Source: Neisseria mucosa (GTDB lineage: Bacteria; Pseudomonadota; Gammaproteobacteria; Burkholderiales; Neisseriaceae). Taken from it: a DNA stretch of 64,000 nucleotides. Positions within the stretch are counted from its first letter, which is position 1. The number at the start of each line of letters is the position of its first letter. The stretch covers positions 155,949-219,948 of the forward strand of contig NZ_POWX01000001.1 in assembly GCF_003044445.1 (NCBI RefSeq), in the 5' to 3' direction. The position numbers and the translations under genes are program-made. Shown one piece after another: positions 43,566 through 51,958 of the stretch. The notes under the pieces are model-generated. The model saw only the letters and a program-made list of their open reading frames with translations. It was not told the origin of the DNA and made no database searches.

Positions 43566-44376
43566 GCGTTTGATATTCGGCGATTTTAGCGACTTCGGCT
43601 TCGAGTTCGGCAAAAGGCGGGAAATTGAAATCGCGTTCCAACAGGGTGGGCGGAATGGTCGGCAGCTTGGTGTAGGCGAGTTCGAGCAAGTCCCAAACGG
43701 TCGGTAAGACCGCCGCACCGTGGGTATCAATCAACAATTCGGGCGTTTCGACATCGTGTCCGGCAATGTGGATGTAACACACGCGCTCTGCGTCAACGTT
43801 TTCCAAAAAGGCTTCGGGTGACAACAGTCCGTGATTGACTGCGTTGACGTAGATATTGTTCACATCGAGATGAATGCCGCAGTCGGCTTCACGGGCAACG
43901 GCGTTGAGAAACTCGACTTCGTTCATTTCGGCAAGCGGGGAATGCAGGTAGTAGGAGGTGTTTTCTACGGCGATGCGGCAGCCCAATCGGTCTTGCACTT
44001 CGCGGATACGCTGCGCGGTATGCCGCACCATTTCTTCGGTGAAGGGCAGCGGTAACAGGTCGTAGAGATGACCGCCGTCATGGCAGTAGCTCAAATGGTC
44101 GGAGAAAAACGTGCAATCGTAACGGCGCATCATTTCTTTGATGCCGTCTATCAAGGCGGTATCCAGCGGGGCTTGTCCGCCCAGCGACATGGATAATCCG
44201 TGCAACGCCAGCGGCAGCCGTTCCGCCACGCGATCAAACTGTTTACGCGCCCTGCCGCCCATTTTCAGCCAGTTTTCGGGGGCGGCTTCGATAAAGCGTA
44301 TCGGACTGTCGTCTGAAAGCGAGAGGAAGTCTTCCGCCAAGTCGCGGCGGTAGCCTAAGCCTGCGTGTTGAATCAT
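43534..44376 (-). CDS. hvfB: HvfB/DUF692 multinuclear iron oxidative enzyme
   Basis: A 280-residue TIM-barrel protein of the MNIO (DUF692, MbnB-like) family. In Haemophilus the HvfB-HvfC pair is reported to convert cysteines of HvfA into copper-binding oxazolone/thioamide groups. Metal-ligand motifs are visible in order: LHGLSMSLGG, FFSDHLSYC, ENTSYY, HLDVNNIYVN, HIAGHD and DTHG. The ATG at 44376 has GGAG eight bases upstream. It follows hvfA after about 107 bases that contain a terminator-like hairpin. Confidence 0.9.
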   Translation of the reverse strand: MIQHAGLGYRRDLAEDFLSLSDDSPIRFIEAAPENWLKMGGRARKQFDRVAERLPLALHGLSMSLGGQAPLDTALIDGIKEMMRRYDCTFFSDHLSYCHDGGHLYDLLPLPFTEEMVRHTAQRIREVQDRLGCRIAVENTSYYLHSPLAEMNEVEFLNAVAREADCGIHLDVNNIYVNAVNHGLLSPEAFLENVDAERVCYIHIAGHDVETPELLIDTHGAAVLPTVWDLLELAYTKLPTIPPTLLERDFNFPPFAELEAEVAKIAEYQTHAGKEYRRAA

Positions 44377-44440
44377 GATGTTGCTCCGTTTTGGATGGTG
44401 TTCCGACAGTTTTGGTACGAAATGGCTGTCAAAATCATAT

Positions 44441-44475
44441 AAAAAGCCGCATTTATCAATAAAATGCGGCTTTTT
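44441..44475 (-). terminator. Intra-operon terminator/attenuator after hvfA
   Basis: On the minus strand GCCGCATTTTATTGATAAATGCGGC is split by a short loop and followed by TTTTT, about eight bases after the hvfA stop and 65 bases before hvfB. It would stop much of the transcription after the peptide gene or protect the short mRNA. Confidence 0.85.
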
Positions 44476-44483
44476 GTTCTAAA

Positions 44484-44795
44484 TTATTTAGAACCGCATT
44501 TGCCTTCGCCGCATTTGCCTTCAACTGCTTTGGCTTTGGCTTTTGCTGCTTTGGCGTTTTTAGCGGGGGCTTTTTTCACGGTTGAACCGCATTTACCCTC
44601 GCCACATTTGCCTTCGCCTGCTTTAGAAGCAGCAGCACCGCATGAACCTTCAGCAGCTTTAGCCGCACCGCAAGAGCCTTGGGCAGATTTTTGAACGCCT
44701 GCTTTGCTGCTTACCGGTTTGTCAGCGGCAACAACGCCGGCAGCCAAAGACAAAGACAAAGCACCTGCAAGGGCAGCGGCTACATTTTTTTTCAT
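44484..44795 (-). CDS. hvfA: HvfA-family cysteine-rich copper-binding RiPP precursor
   Basis: A 103-residue exported peptide with a signal sequence (MKKNVAAALAGALSLSLAAGVVAA). The mature part is almost entirely A, K, G, E, S and C, with six cysteines. Five are in EG(K/S)CG motifs, including two EGKCGEGKCG doublets, and one is in QGSCG. In Haemophilus, EGKCG cysteines are the sites modified by HvfB-HvfC into copper ligands. AAGGAAATC lies before the ATG. The gene is the second of doxX-hvfA-hvfB-hvfC and is followed by a hairpin that should raise its expression over the enzymes. Confidence 0.9.
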   Translation of the reverse strand: MKKNVAAALAGALSLSLAAGVVAADKPVSSKAGVQKSAQGSCGAAKAAEGSCGAAASKAGEGKCGEGKCGSTVKKAPAKNAKAAKAKAKAVEGKCGEGKCGSK

Positions 44796-44876
44796 ATTGA
44801 TTTCCTTTTCAAAGTATCAAGTTAAACAAATTAAGAATTTGAGTTGGCGCGTTTAAAGTCCGCTCCCCGACCTTTT

Positions 44877-45332
44877 TCATTGATTTCCGACGCGGCATTT
44901 CGGGCAAAAACGTTTTTTCAACAGCGCATCCAGCGATAAACAGCCCGCACCTTGAAGCAGAATCGGGATTAAAACCACGATATAAATCAAAGCCATTTTA
45001 TAGCCGTTGTCGCAGACATTATAACCCGCACCGGCATGGACTGCCGCCCACGCCACCCCTGTTACAATGATCAATCCCAAGGCGGACAGGCGGGTCGCCA
45101 GTCCTAAAAGCAGCAAAACCGGAAAAACCAGCTCCGCCCACATCGCCAAGTTCCAATTCGCGCTGTCGGGCAGTAAATTGAACGGAAAGGGGAATTGGTC
45201 GTTGATTTCGGCAAACCAGTTTTCGCCGTTCCATTTCTGCATGCCCGATTCCCAAAATTCGTAAGCGGCAAACAGGCGCAAAACCAATAAACCTAAAGCT
45301 GATTGCCACGGGGCTGTGATATTCGTTTTCAT
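44877..45332 (-). CDS. DoxX-family membrane protein of the hvf operon
   Basis: A 151-residue inner-membrane protein with four predicted helices (about 12-32, 55-78, 82-104, 110-130) and the DoxX motifs LGLLVLRLFAAYEFWESGMQKWNG and LVFPVLLLLGLATRLSALGLI. DoxX-type genes accompany HvfA/HvfB/HvfC clusters (Haemophilus HvfD, also named HvfX in some annotations). The exact role is unknown. The C-terminus FCPKCRVGN adds a CxxC. It is the first gene of the operon, directly behind a strong sigma-E-like promoter; hvfA starts about 80 bases downstream. Confidence 0.85.
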   Translation of the reverse strand: MKTNITAPWQSALGLLVLRLFAAYEFWESGMQKWNGENWFAEINDQFPFPFNLLPDSANWNLAMWAELVFPVLLLLGLATRLSALGLIIVTGVAWAAVHAGAGYNVCDNGYKMALIYIVVLIPILLQGAGCLSLDALLKKRFCPKCRVGNQ

Positions 45333-45364
45333 GATAACCGTTTCATAAAATCATTTCATGCCCG

Positions 45365-45394
45365 ATTAGACGCGGCAGCTTGAAAATGCTTACA
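45365..45394 (-). promoter_or_regulatory. Candidate sigma-E promoter of doxX-hvfABC
   Basis: TGTAAG, 16 bases, then CGTCTAAT, identical boxes and spacing to the msrAB candidate. It ends about 33 bases before the doxX ATG. Its spacer segment CAAGCTGCCGCG is shared with the DUF3079 candidate. Confidence 0.7.
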
Positions 45395-45446
45395 AGCCAA
45401 TTGAAAAAATTTTGTTTGTTATTGTTTTATAAAGATATTAATATTG

Positions 45447-45494
45447 AGAAGGTCGTCTGAAACAGGTTTTCAAGGTTTCAGACGACCTTTTTCT
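45447..45494. terminator. Terminator of recQ (uptake-sequence pair)
   Basis: GAAGGTCGTCTGAAAC pairs with GTTTCAGACGACCTTTTTC between recQ and the doxX promoter. Confidence 0.8.
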
Positions 45495-45509
45495 ATATCT
45501 TTTAAACCG

Positions 45510-47822
45510 TCAATCCGCCGTGCAGATTTCTACGATTTCTTCACCGTATTTGTCCAACCATTCTTCGCTCACGTCATCAATTTTGGAAAGCTCAATTAAG
45601 GTTTGCGGCCGGGCTTTGGCGATGGCGCGTAAAGTCTGTTTTTTGGCGACGGCGTGCATCTCTCCACCTTCATATCGGGCGGTATCGAGACACCATTGGA
45701 ACAGGCGGCGGGCGAGCTGGCGTTCTGCCTGTTTCGGCTCGGAAAGCCCGTCTGCGTAAGGGCGGCAGATGTCGAGTATTGCCTGCCCGTATTGGGCAAT
45801 TCTTTCGCTGCCAATACCGTAGATACCGAGCAGGTCGGCTTCTTCGGCGGGCGTGAAGACGACAAGGTCGGTCAGGCTGATGTTGGAAAGGACTTTGCCC
45901 AAGGCGCATTGTTTGGCGGCTGCCTGCTCGGCACGCCAAGTTTCCAGCTTTTGCTGTAATTGCTGTTCGCGCTCGGTTTGGGGGGTAAATAGGGGTTCTT
46001 CGTTGCCCGTTTGTCTGCTTTGGTTTTCGGCTGCGTTCCCGCAGACATTGAGGATGTCGATGCCGAATTTGTTGATTTTCGCCTCACCCAAACCGTAGAT
46101 TTGGTGCAAATCTTCCAGCGTTTGCGGCATTTTTTCGACGATGTCGCGCAGGGTTTTGTCGCCGCAGACAACGTAGGCGGGAACTTCCTCGGCATGGGCG
46201 CGCTGCTGCCGCCAATGCCGCAATGCCTGCCATAGGCGTTCTTCGCGTTCGGTACGCAGCCAGTTGTCTTTGGGCTTTTGAGTGGCGGCTTTTTCGCGGC
46301 GCAACGGGCGCAACATGACTTCGGTTTCGCCTTTGAGGACTTTTTTTGCGGCTTCAGTCAGTTGCAATGCCTGATATTGGGCGACGTTGACGGTGAGGTA
46401 GCCGAGGCTGATGCATTGGCGGATGACGCTGCGCCATTCTTTGTCGGTTTGCCCACTGCCGATGCCGAAGGTGGAGAGTTTGTCGTGGCCGTTGCGCTGT
46501 ATCCAGTCATCGCTTTTACCGCGCAGCAGGTTGGTGATATAGCCGGCGGCAAAGCGTTGTCCGGCGCGATACACGCAACTGAGGAGCTTTTGTACGAGGA
46601 CGGTACCGTCGAAGCGTACGGGCGGATGCAGGCAGTTGTCGCAATGGCCGCAAGGGGCGGATTCTTCTCCGAAATGTTTGAGCAGGAGGACGCGGCGGCA
46701 GGCGGCGGTTTCGCAGACGGAAAGCATGGCATCGAGCTTCTGCATTTCGATTTGTTTCTGCACTTCGTCGCTGTTGCCTTCGGCGATGCGTTCGCGCAGC
46801 AATACCCAGTCGTTCAGCCCGTAACACAGCCAACTCACGGCAGGCAGCCCGTCCCGCCCGGCGCGGCCGGATTCTTGGTAGAAATGTTCGACGCTTTGGG
46901 GCATATCGAGATGGGCGACGAAGCGCACGTCCGGTTTGTCTATGCCCATACCGAAGGCAACGGTGGCGACGACGATAATGTTGTCTTCGCGGGTAAAACG
47001 GCGTTGGTTTGCTTCGCGCACTTCCATGCTCAAGCCGGCATGGTAGGGAATCGCGTCTAATCCGTTTTCGCAGAGGAATTGGGCGATGTCTTCGACTTTT
47101 TTGCGGCTGAGGCAATAGACGATGCCGCTTTGCCCTTCCATTTCTTTGCGGATGAAGTCGAGAAGCTGCTTTTTGCCGTTGTTTTTTTCGATAACCTGAT
47201 AATAGATATTCGGGCGGTCAAAGCTAGAGATGAATTCGGGCGCGTCTTCGAGATGGAGGAAATGTTTGATGTCGGCGCGGGTCGCCGCATCGGCGGTCGC
47301 GGTCAGGGCAATGCGCGGCACTTGCGGATAGCGTTCGGCAAGCAGCCCTAATTGCTGGTATTCGGGGCGGAAATCGTGCCCCCATTGGCTGACGCAATGC
47401 GCTTCGTCTATGGCGAAAAGGCTGATGGTTTGCTGATCGAGAAAACGCAAGAAACGGTCGGTAACCAGCCGCTCCGGTGCGACGTAGAGCAGTTTCAGAC
47501 GACCTTGGGCGAGTTTGTCCGCCACTTCGCGGGCTTCTTCCACCGTTGTGCTGCTGTTGACCGCTGCCGCTTCTATGCCTGCGGCGTGCAGGCTCGCCAC
47601 TTGGTCGTTCATCAGGGCAATCAGCGGCGAAACGACAATGGCGACGCCTTCGCGCATCAGTGCGGGAATTTGGTAACACAGCGACTTGCCCCCGCCCGTC
47701 GGCATCAATACCAACAGGCTTCCGCCGCCTGCCAATGTATTGACGACAGCCTCCTGCTTGCCGCGAAATTCGGGATAACCGAATACTTCGTGCAAAATCT
47801 GTTGGGCGGAAGGCTGGGGCAT
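45510..47822 (-). CDS. recQ: ATP-dependent DNA helicase RecQ with extended C-terminus
   Basis: 3'-5' helicase of recombination and repair; in pathogenic Neisseria it is involved in pilin antigenic variation. The start at 47822 gives 770 residues; the upstream extension is not conserved. The Walker A is PTGGGKS (41-47), and the motif II region is AIDEAHCVSQWGHDFRP. The zinc cysteines are in CETAACRR and CGHCDNC. Three HRDC-like domains follow (about 525-600, 625-690 and 695-770) instead of the usual one, as described for neisserial RecQ. Confidence 0.94.
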   Translation of the reverse strand: MPQPSAQQILHEVFGYPEFRGKQEAVVNTLAGGGSLLVLMPTGGGKSLCYQIPALMREGVAIVVSPLIALMNDQVASLHAAGIEAAAVNSSTTVEEAREVADKLAQGRLKLLYVAPERLVTDRFLRFLDQQTISLFAIDEAHCVSQWGHDFRPEYQQLGLLAERYPQVPRIALTATADAATRADIKHFLHLEDAPEFISSFDRPNIYYQVIEKNNGKKQLLDFIRKEMEGQSGIVYCLSRKKVEDIAQFLCENGLDAIPYHAGLSMEVREANQRRFTREDNIIVVATVAFGMGIDKPDVRFVAHLDMPQSVEHFYQESGRAGRDGLPAVSWLCYGLNDWVLLRERIAEGNSDEVQKQIEMQKLDAMLSVCETAACRRVLLLKHFGEESAPCGHCDNCLHPPVRFDGTVLVQKLLSCVYRAGQRFAAGYITNLLRGKSDDWIQRNGHDKLSTFGIGSGQTDKEWRSVIRQCISLGYLTVNVAQYQALQLTEAAKKVLKGETEVMLRPLRREKAATQKPKDNWLRTEREERLWQALRHWRQQRAHAEEVPAYVVCGDKTLRDIVEKMPQTLEDLHQIYGLGEAKINKFGIDILNVCGNAAENQSRQTGNEEPLFTPQTEREQQLQQKLETWRAEQAAAKQCALGKVLSNISLTDLVVFTPAEEADLLGIYGIGSERIAQYGQAILDICRPYADGLSEPKQAERQLARRLFQWCLDTARYEGGEMHAVAKKQTLRAIAKARPQTLIELSKIDDVSEEWLDKYGEEIVEICTAD

Positions 47823-47938
47823 GATGGTTCCGTAGGGAGGGAAAAGCGTTATTTTAGCGGTTTTAGACACTGCCTGCATGGGGGATATTTGAGTTGTCCA
47901 CATGGGGTCGTCTGAAAACGGGTTATGCTTGGTTGGGT

Positions 47939-48092
47939 ATCATGGATTGATTTGTGATTGAGACAAGATGGCGGAACCGCCGACAATGCAGATAGTGAGA
48001 AATAGGCTCACGCTTTTCTTTAGAAACGAAGAAAACCGTTCTCTTTAATTTCAGACGAGGCGGCGGCATACTGGTTTCAAGTCAATCGACTA
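47939..48092. repeat. Decayed Correia element, long form
   Basis: About 154 bp that still align with the long Correia form: ATGGATTGATTTGTGATT at one end, the core ATGCAGATAGTG, AAAACCGTTCTCTTT in the middle, and ACTGGTTTCAAGTCAATCGA at the other end. Many substitutions mark it as old. The gap 47823-48220 also has uptake sequences and no gene. Confidence 0.7.
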
Positions 48093-48220
48093 GAAAACCT
48101 GTTTTCAGACGACCTTTTCATTTTTTGGCGGTTTTAAGACTTTGCAAAGCCGATTTACTGCCCCGCCGTCTTCGCGCATAATACGGCAGTCTAATAATTT
48201 ATCCTAAGCAACCGAAACTT

Positions 48221-48667
48221 ATGAACATCAAACACTTTTCCCTTATTTCAACTTTATCCGCAGCCCTGCTCCTGAGCGCCTGTCAGACGACTACGACCAC
48301 AAGCGGCGGCGTCAGCGGCAACTGGGACAACATCGGTACGATTTCCGAAGGCAATATCAAAGTGGCGATTGATAAAAACAGCATCAAGAAAAACGGCACT
48401 TTGGTCACTTTCCGCGATAGAAAAACCGTGTCAAAGATGAAAGAGGAACGCTTCGTCAACACGCCTGCCTACAAAACCGCCATCGGCGACTGGGAAATCC
48501 ACTGCACCAACAAAACCTACCGCCTGACCGCCTTGCAACTCCTCGACGAACACGGCAAAGAAATTTCCAAACACAGCTACACCGCGACGAATATCCGCCC
48601 CATGAGCGTGATGAACGGTACGATTACCGAAAAACAATTCGAAGCCGTATGCGGCAGTAAGCTCTAA
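48221..48667 (+). CDS. Lipoprotein, surface-adhesin E-like
   Basis: A 148-residue exported lipoprotein with signal peptide and lipobox LLSAC (C21), then a threonine/glycine-rich linker. The folded part has the pattern WDNIGTISEGNIKVAIDKNSIKKNGTLVTFRDRK and IGDWEIHCTNKTYRL with two cysteines, resembling the surface-adhesin E/DUF4468-like beta folds. The resemblance is moderate, so an adhesive role is only a suggestion. It stands alone, followed by an uptake-sequence terminator. Confidence 0.7.
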   Translation: MNIKHFSLISTLSAALLLSACQTTTTTSGGVSGNWDNIGTISEGNIKVAIDKNSIKKNGTLVTFRDRKTVSKMKEERFVNTPAYKTAIGDWEIHCTNKTYRLTALQLLDEHGKEISKHSYTATNIRPMSVMNGTITEKQFEAVCGSKL

Positions 48668-48710
48668 TACTCAACTTATCTACATACTTATCCACAAGAT
48701 AGTCAAATCA

Positions 48711-48757
48711 AAAGGTCGTCTGAAAACCATGAATATGGGGATTCAGACGACCTTTTT
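48711..48757 (+). terminator. Terminator of the lipoprotein gene
   Basis: AAAAGGTCGTCTGAAAACC and GGGGATTCAGACGACCTTTTT form the usual uptake-pair stem. A perfect TTATCCACA lies on each side (48688 and 48786). Confidence 0.75.
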
Positions 48758-48858
48758 GGTTTTTTCGGGAAAGTTATATTCAGGATTATCCACATTTTAT
48801 TGAATACGAGATTTATCGGTTCAAAGCATAATCCCTAAGCATCACACTCATCCGATTT

Positions 48859-49428
48859 CTAACGCAAGCGAACGCCCGTTTCCCCATCAATAATCTGGCT
48901 CGGCGACTTTTGTTTGCCGATTAAACCGCTGACTACCCATACATTCCTCCCAAACTGCCTTCTTACTTCCCGCTCTGTCCTACATGCGCGTTTACCCGCG
49001 CGGTTGCATGAAGTCGAGACCAAAGGCGTTTTCAAAGCCTGACACAAGCGGCGCGCACCTGCATGGGCGGGAACCCTGACCGCCAACTTGCTGCGCCTTT
49101 TTCCGCGCAATGCGGGTGAAACGTCAGCAGCCGCTGGAAGCAGAAAGGTTTTGGGCGCAGGCCATTCGTTTCTGAGCATGGTTTGAATGTTTTCAGACGA
49201 CCTTTTGAGCAGAGGCTGTAATTGCTCCAATTGGTTGCCAATGACAATCATGCCTTTATGTTGTGGTCTTTTTTTCAGATGAATCAGTCGGTTGAGTGCT
49301 TTAGGCAAGGTCGGGATACAGCCTATGCCGTAACAGGACTCGGTAGGATAGGCGACCAAGCCGCCTTTTTTAAGATGGGATTGCAGCTTGCGAAGCGTCG
49401 GAGCTGAAAGGATTCTGGGGAATAGCAT
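48859..49428 (-). CDS. tsaC: Threonylcarbamoyl-AMP synthase TsaC (Sua5/YrdC family)
   Basis: Forms threonylcarbamoyl-AMP from threonine, bicarbonate and ATP for the t6A37 tRNA modification. The start at 49428 (189 residues, MLFPRILSAPTLRKL) is set by family length. A longer open frame continues into the intergenic region without a good start. Motifs include GGLVAYPTESCYGIGC, LIHLKKRPQHKGMIVI, EWPAPKTFLLP, LAVRVPAH and PLVSTSCNRAGKRACRT. The last has cysteine where many homologues have alanine. It follows purD on the same strand. Confidence 0.9.
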   Translation of the reverse strand: MLFPRILSAPTLRKLQSHLKKGGLVAYPTESCYGIGCIPTLPKALNRLIHLKKRPQHKGMIVIGNQLEQLQPLLKRSSENIQTMLRNEWPAPKTFLLPAAADVSPALRGKRRSKLAVRVPAHAGARRLCQALKTPLVSTSCNRAGKRACRTEREVRRQFGRNVWVVSGLIGKQKSPSQIIDGETGVRLR

Positions 49429-49435
49429 AATAGGG

Positions 49436-49473
49436 GAGGTCGTCTGAGACACAATCACGTTTTCAGACGACCT
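49436..49473 (-). terminator. Uptake-sequence hairpin between purD and tsaC
   Basis: GAGGTCGTCTGA pairs with TCAGACGACCTG around a loop, with a mismatch (GAGAC for GAAAC) in one arm; it may partly terminate purD transcription. Confidence 0.55.
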
Positions 49474-49483
49474 GTTTCTTTGA

Positions 49484-50755
49484 TTAACGGTTGATGGCTT
49501 TGTCGGCAATGTCTTTACGGTATTGCATGCCGTCAAAGCTGATTTTTTCCAATGCGTTATACGCCTTGGCTTTGGCTTGAGCCACATCGTCGCCCAGACC
49601 AACGACACACAATACGCGGCCGCCGTTGGTCAATACGTCGCCTTTCTCGTTTGCCGTTGTGCCTGCGTGGAAAACTTTGCCGATTTGATTGGCAGCAGCC
49701 AGACCGGAAATAACATCGCCTTTTTTAGGCGTTTCAGGGTAATTTTGCGCCGCCAGCACCACTCCTACGGCAGTTTGCGGGTTCCATTCTGCGGTTACGC
49801 TATCGAGTTTGCCGTCTATTGCCGCTTCGACTAAATCCGCCAAGTCGCTGTTTAGACGACTCATAATCGGCTGGGTTTCTGGATCGCCAAAACGGCAGTT
49901 AAACTCAATCGTATAGGGTGCGCCGCTTTTATCAATCATCAAACCTGCGTACAGGAAGCCGGTAAACTCATGCCCTTCTGCTTTCATACCCGCTACGGTC
50001 GGCAAAATAATCTCGTTCATCGCGCGCTCGTACACGGCGGGCGTTACCACAGGCGCGGGACTGTACGCGCCCATACCGCCCGTATTCGGGCCTTTGTCGC
50101 CGTCTAAAAGACGCTTGTGGTCTTGGCTGGTCGCCATAGGCAACACATAATTGCCATCAACCATGACGATAAAGCTCGCTTCTTCGCCTTGCAGGAAATC
50201 TTCAATCACAACACGCGCGCCGGCATTGCCCATTTTGTTGCCCAGCAGCATATCGTCAATCGCAGCATGCGCTTCATCCAAAGTCATTGCCACGATCACA
50301 CCTTTGCCTGCCGCCAAACCATCGGCTTTGATGACGATGGGCGCACCTTTCTGATTGACGTAATCATGTGCAGCATCGGCGTTTTCAAAGGTTTGATATT
50401 GCGCAGTCGGAATATTGTATTTCGCCATAAATGCTTTGGCGAAATCTTTAGAACTTTCCAACTGCGCCGCATATTGTGTCGGACCAAATATTTTCAATCC
50501 GGCAGTACGGAAATCATCCACAATACCCGCCGCCAAAGGCGCTTCAGGACCGACGACGGTAAAAGCAATATTTTCTTTGCGGCAGAATTCAATCAAATCC
50601 TGATGCGCAGTCAAGGCGATATTTTGGAGCTTGGGTTCAATCGCCGTACCCGCGTTACCGGGCGCAACAAATACTGTTTCCACTTTGGGCGACTGCGCCA
50701 ATTTCCAAGCCAGCGCGTGTTCGCGACCGCCATTACCGATAACCAGCAGTTTCAT
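49484..50755 (-). CDS. purD: Phosphoribosylamine-glycine ligase
   Basis: ATP-grasp enzyme of purine synthesis that joins glycine to 5-phosphoribosylamine. The 423 residues show the N-terminal MKLLVIGNGGREHALAWKLAQSP. The ATP-grasp core contains PIVIKADGLAAGKGVIVA and the metal-binding region FTGFLYAGLMIDKSGAPYTIEFNCRFGDPETQ. The length is normal. AAGGAGA precedes the ATG. Confidence 0.97.
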   Translation of the reverse strand: MKLLVIGNGGREHALAWKLAQSPKVETVFVAPGNAGTAIEPKLQNIALTAHQDLIEFCRKENIAFTVVGPEAPLAAGIVDDFRTAGLKIFGPTQYAAQLESSKDFAKAFMAKYNIPTAQYQTFENADAAHDYVNQKGAPIVIKADGLAAGKGVIVAMTLDEAHAAIDDMLLGNKMGNAGARVVIEDFLQGEEASFIVMVDGNYVLPMATSQDHKRLLDGDKGPNTGGMGAYSPAPVVTPAVYERAMNEIILPTVAGMKAEGHEFTGFLYAGLMIDKSGAPYTIEFNCRFGDPETQPIMSRLNSDLADLVEAAIDGKLDSVTAEWNPQTAVGVVLAAQNYPETPKKGDVISGLAAANQIGKVFHAGTTANEKGDVLTNGGRVLCVVGLGDDVAQAKAKAYNALEKISFDGMQYRKDIADKAINR

Positions 50756-50913
50756 GCCATCTCCTTGACAAATATGTACTTTTAACGAAAACTCGACATA
50801 AAGGGACTATTGTCCCATTCGAAGAAATTTTGGTGGAATCAAACAAAAGACCGCCTCATTCCACTATGCCAACCTATTTAACTTATCCACAAAATTGAAA
50901 AGGACAAGCAGCT

Positions 50914-51231
50914 ATGCAAAAACGTATTGATGAAATCCAAAGCAAATACCGCGAATGGTGTCATTTACTACCGCAATTGGAAGAAGACCTAAAACGCTGG
51001 AAACATGCCGTCGCTTTGATTCGCGATATGGACAATTTCTATACCTACGAATATCAGGCTTGCCATCGGGCTATTGAAGATGGAGCGGAGGTGGATTTGC
51101 GTACGGAAGGCGAATACAGCATTATGAGTGAAGACGCATTATGGAATGCGCTGGGCGAATTCCATCAATTAGCTTGGCTATATTTGCGCTCCAGCATCGA
51201 TGCCTTGGACAGATATACGCAAGAAGATTAA
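50914..51231 (+). CDS. DUF4298 domain protein
   Basis: A 105-residue cytoplasmic, helical protein of the DUF4298 family (unknown function). It is rich in tryptophan and tyrosine and has the typical C-terminal phrase YSIMSEDALWNALGEFHQLAWLYLRSSIDALD. AAAGGA lies upstream. It is divergent from purD, and a perfect DnaA box (50883-50891) lies just before the ribosome site. Confidence 0.8.
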   Translation: MQKRIDEIQSKYREWCHLLPQLEEDLKRWKHAVALIRDMDNFYTYEYQACHRAIEDGAEVDLRTEGEYSIMSEDALWNALGEFHQLAWLYLRSSIDALDRYTQED

Positions 51232-51239
51232 TGTGCGAA

Positions 51240-51284
51240 GAGGTCGTCTGAAAACCCTAAGATGCGGATTTTCAGACGACCTTT
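51240..51284. terminator. Bidirectional terminator (DUF4298 / yigZ)
   Basis: GAGGTCGTCTGAAAACC and GGATTTTCAGACGACCTTTT flank a short loop between convergent genes. Confidence 0.8.
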
Positions 51285-51896
51285 TCATTCAAAAGGCTTT
51301 TCCGTATTTACTTCGATCTGCCGTGTATTCTTCCAAGCCGCAACGCAGGCCTCATAATTAGCCAACGACAAACTTACCGTCAATCGGCAATCCAACTGTA
51401 AATCCTGCTCCAATATATCCACCTGATATTGTTTAGCGATGCGTATCGCTTCATTCAAAAATGGATATTCACATTTCAGCCAAACAGTTTTTTCAATATT
51501 CTTTTCAACCACTTCCGCAACCGCCAACGCCTGAGCCGTTGCCTCTTTGTATGCGTGAATCAGACCGGGAACACCCAATAAAGTACCGCCGAAATAGCGT
51601 ACGACCACGACCAAAACATCGGTTACGCCTACCGAATCAATCTGTCCCAAAATTGGTCGCCCAGCGCTTCCTGATGGCTCTCCATCATCGTTGGCGCGAA
51701 ATTGCATGCCATCCACACCTAAACGATAGGCATAGCACCAGTGTCGCGCTTTATGATGCTCTTCCTTTAACGGATCGAGGTATTTTTTCACATCAGCCAA
51801 TGTCCGAATCGGATAGGCAAATGCGATAAAACGGCTGCCTTTATCTTTAAACTCAGCCTGCGTTGGGGAAGTAATGGTTTTATAAGTCGTAATCAT
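51285..51896 (-). CDS. yigZ: YigZ / IMPACT (UPF0029) family protein
   Basis: A 203-residue protein with the UPF0029 N-terminal domain (KGSRFIAFAYPI, EEHHKARHWCYAYRLG, DDGEPSGSAGRPILGQI and VVVVRYFGGTLLGVPGLI) and a small C-terminal ferredoxin-like domain. The eukaryotic relative IMPACT modulates translation control; the bacterial function is unknown. A pair of uptake sequences (51906-51943) separates it from etfA. Confidence 0.9.
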   Translation of the reverse strand: MITTYKTITSPTQAEFKDKGSRFIAFAYPIRTLADVKKYLDPLKEEHHKARHWCYAYRLGVDGMQFRANDDGEPSGSAGRPILGQIDSVGVTDVLVVVVRYFGGTLLGVPGLIHAYKEATAQALAVAEVVEKNIEKTVWLKCEYPFLNEAIRIAKQYQVDILEQDLQLDCRLTVSLSLANYEACVAAWKNTRQIEVNTEKPFE

Positions 51897-51958
51897 GCTG
51901 AAATGTTTTCAGACGACCTCATGAATAACAAGGTCGTCTGAACGTTTCACGTGAAACA

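Noticed and set aside
48180..48215. GTCTAATAAT before the surface-adhesin-like lipoprotein as another sigma-E promoter
   Set aside because: No GTAA or TGTAAG occurs at the required distance upstream; only the -10-like part matches.
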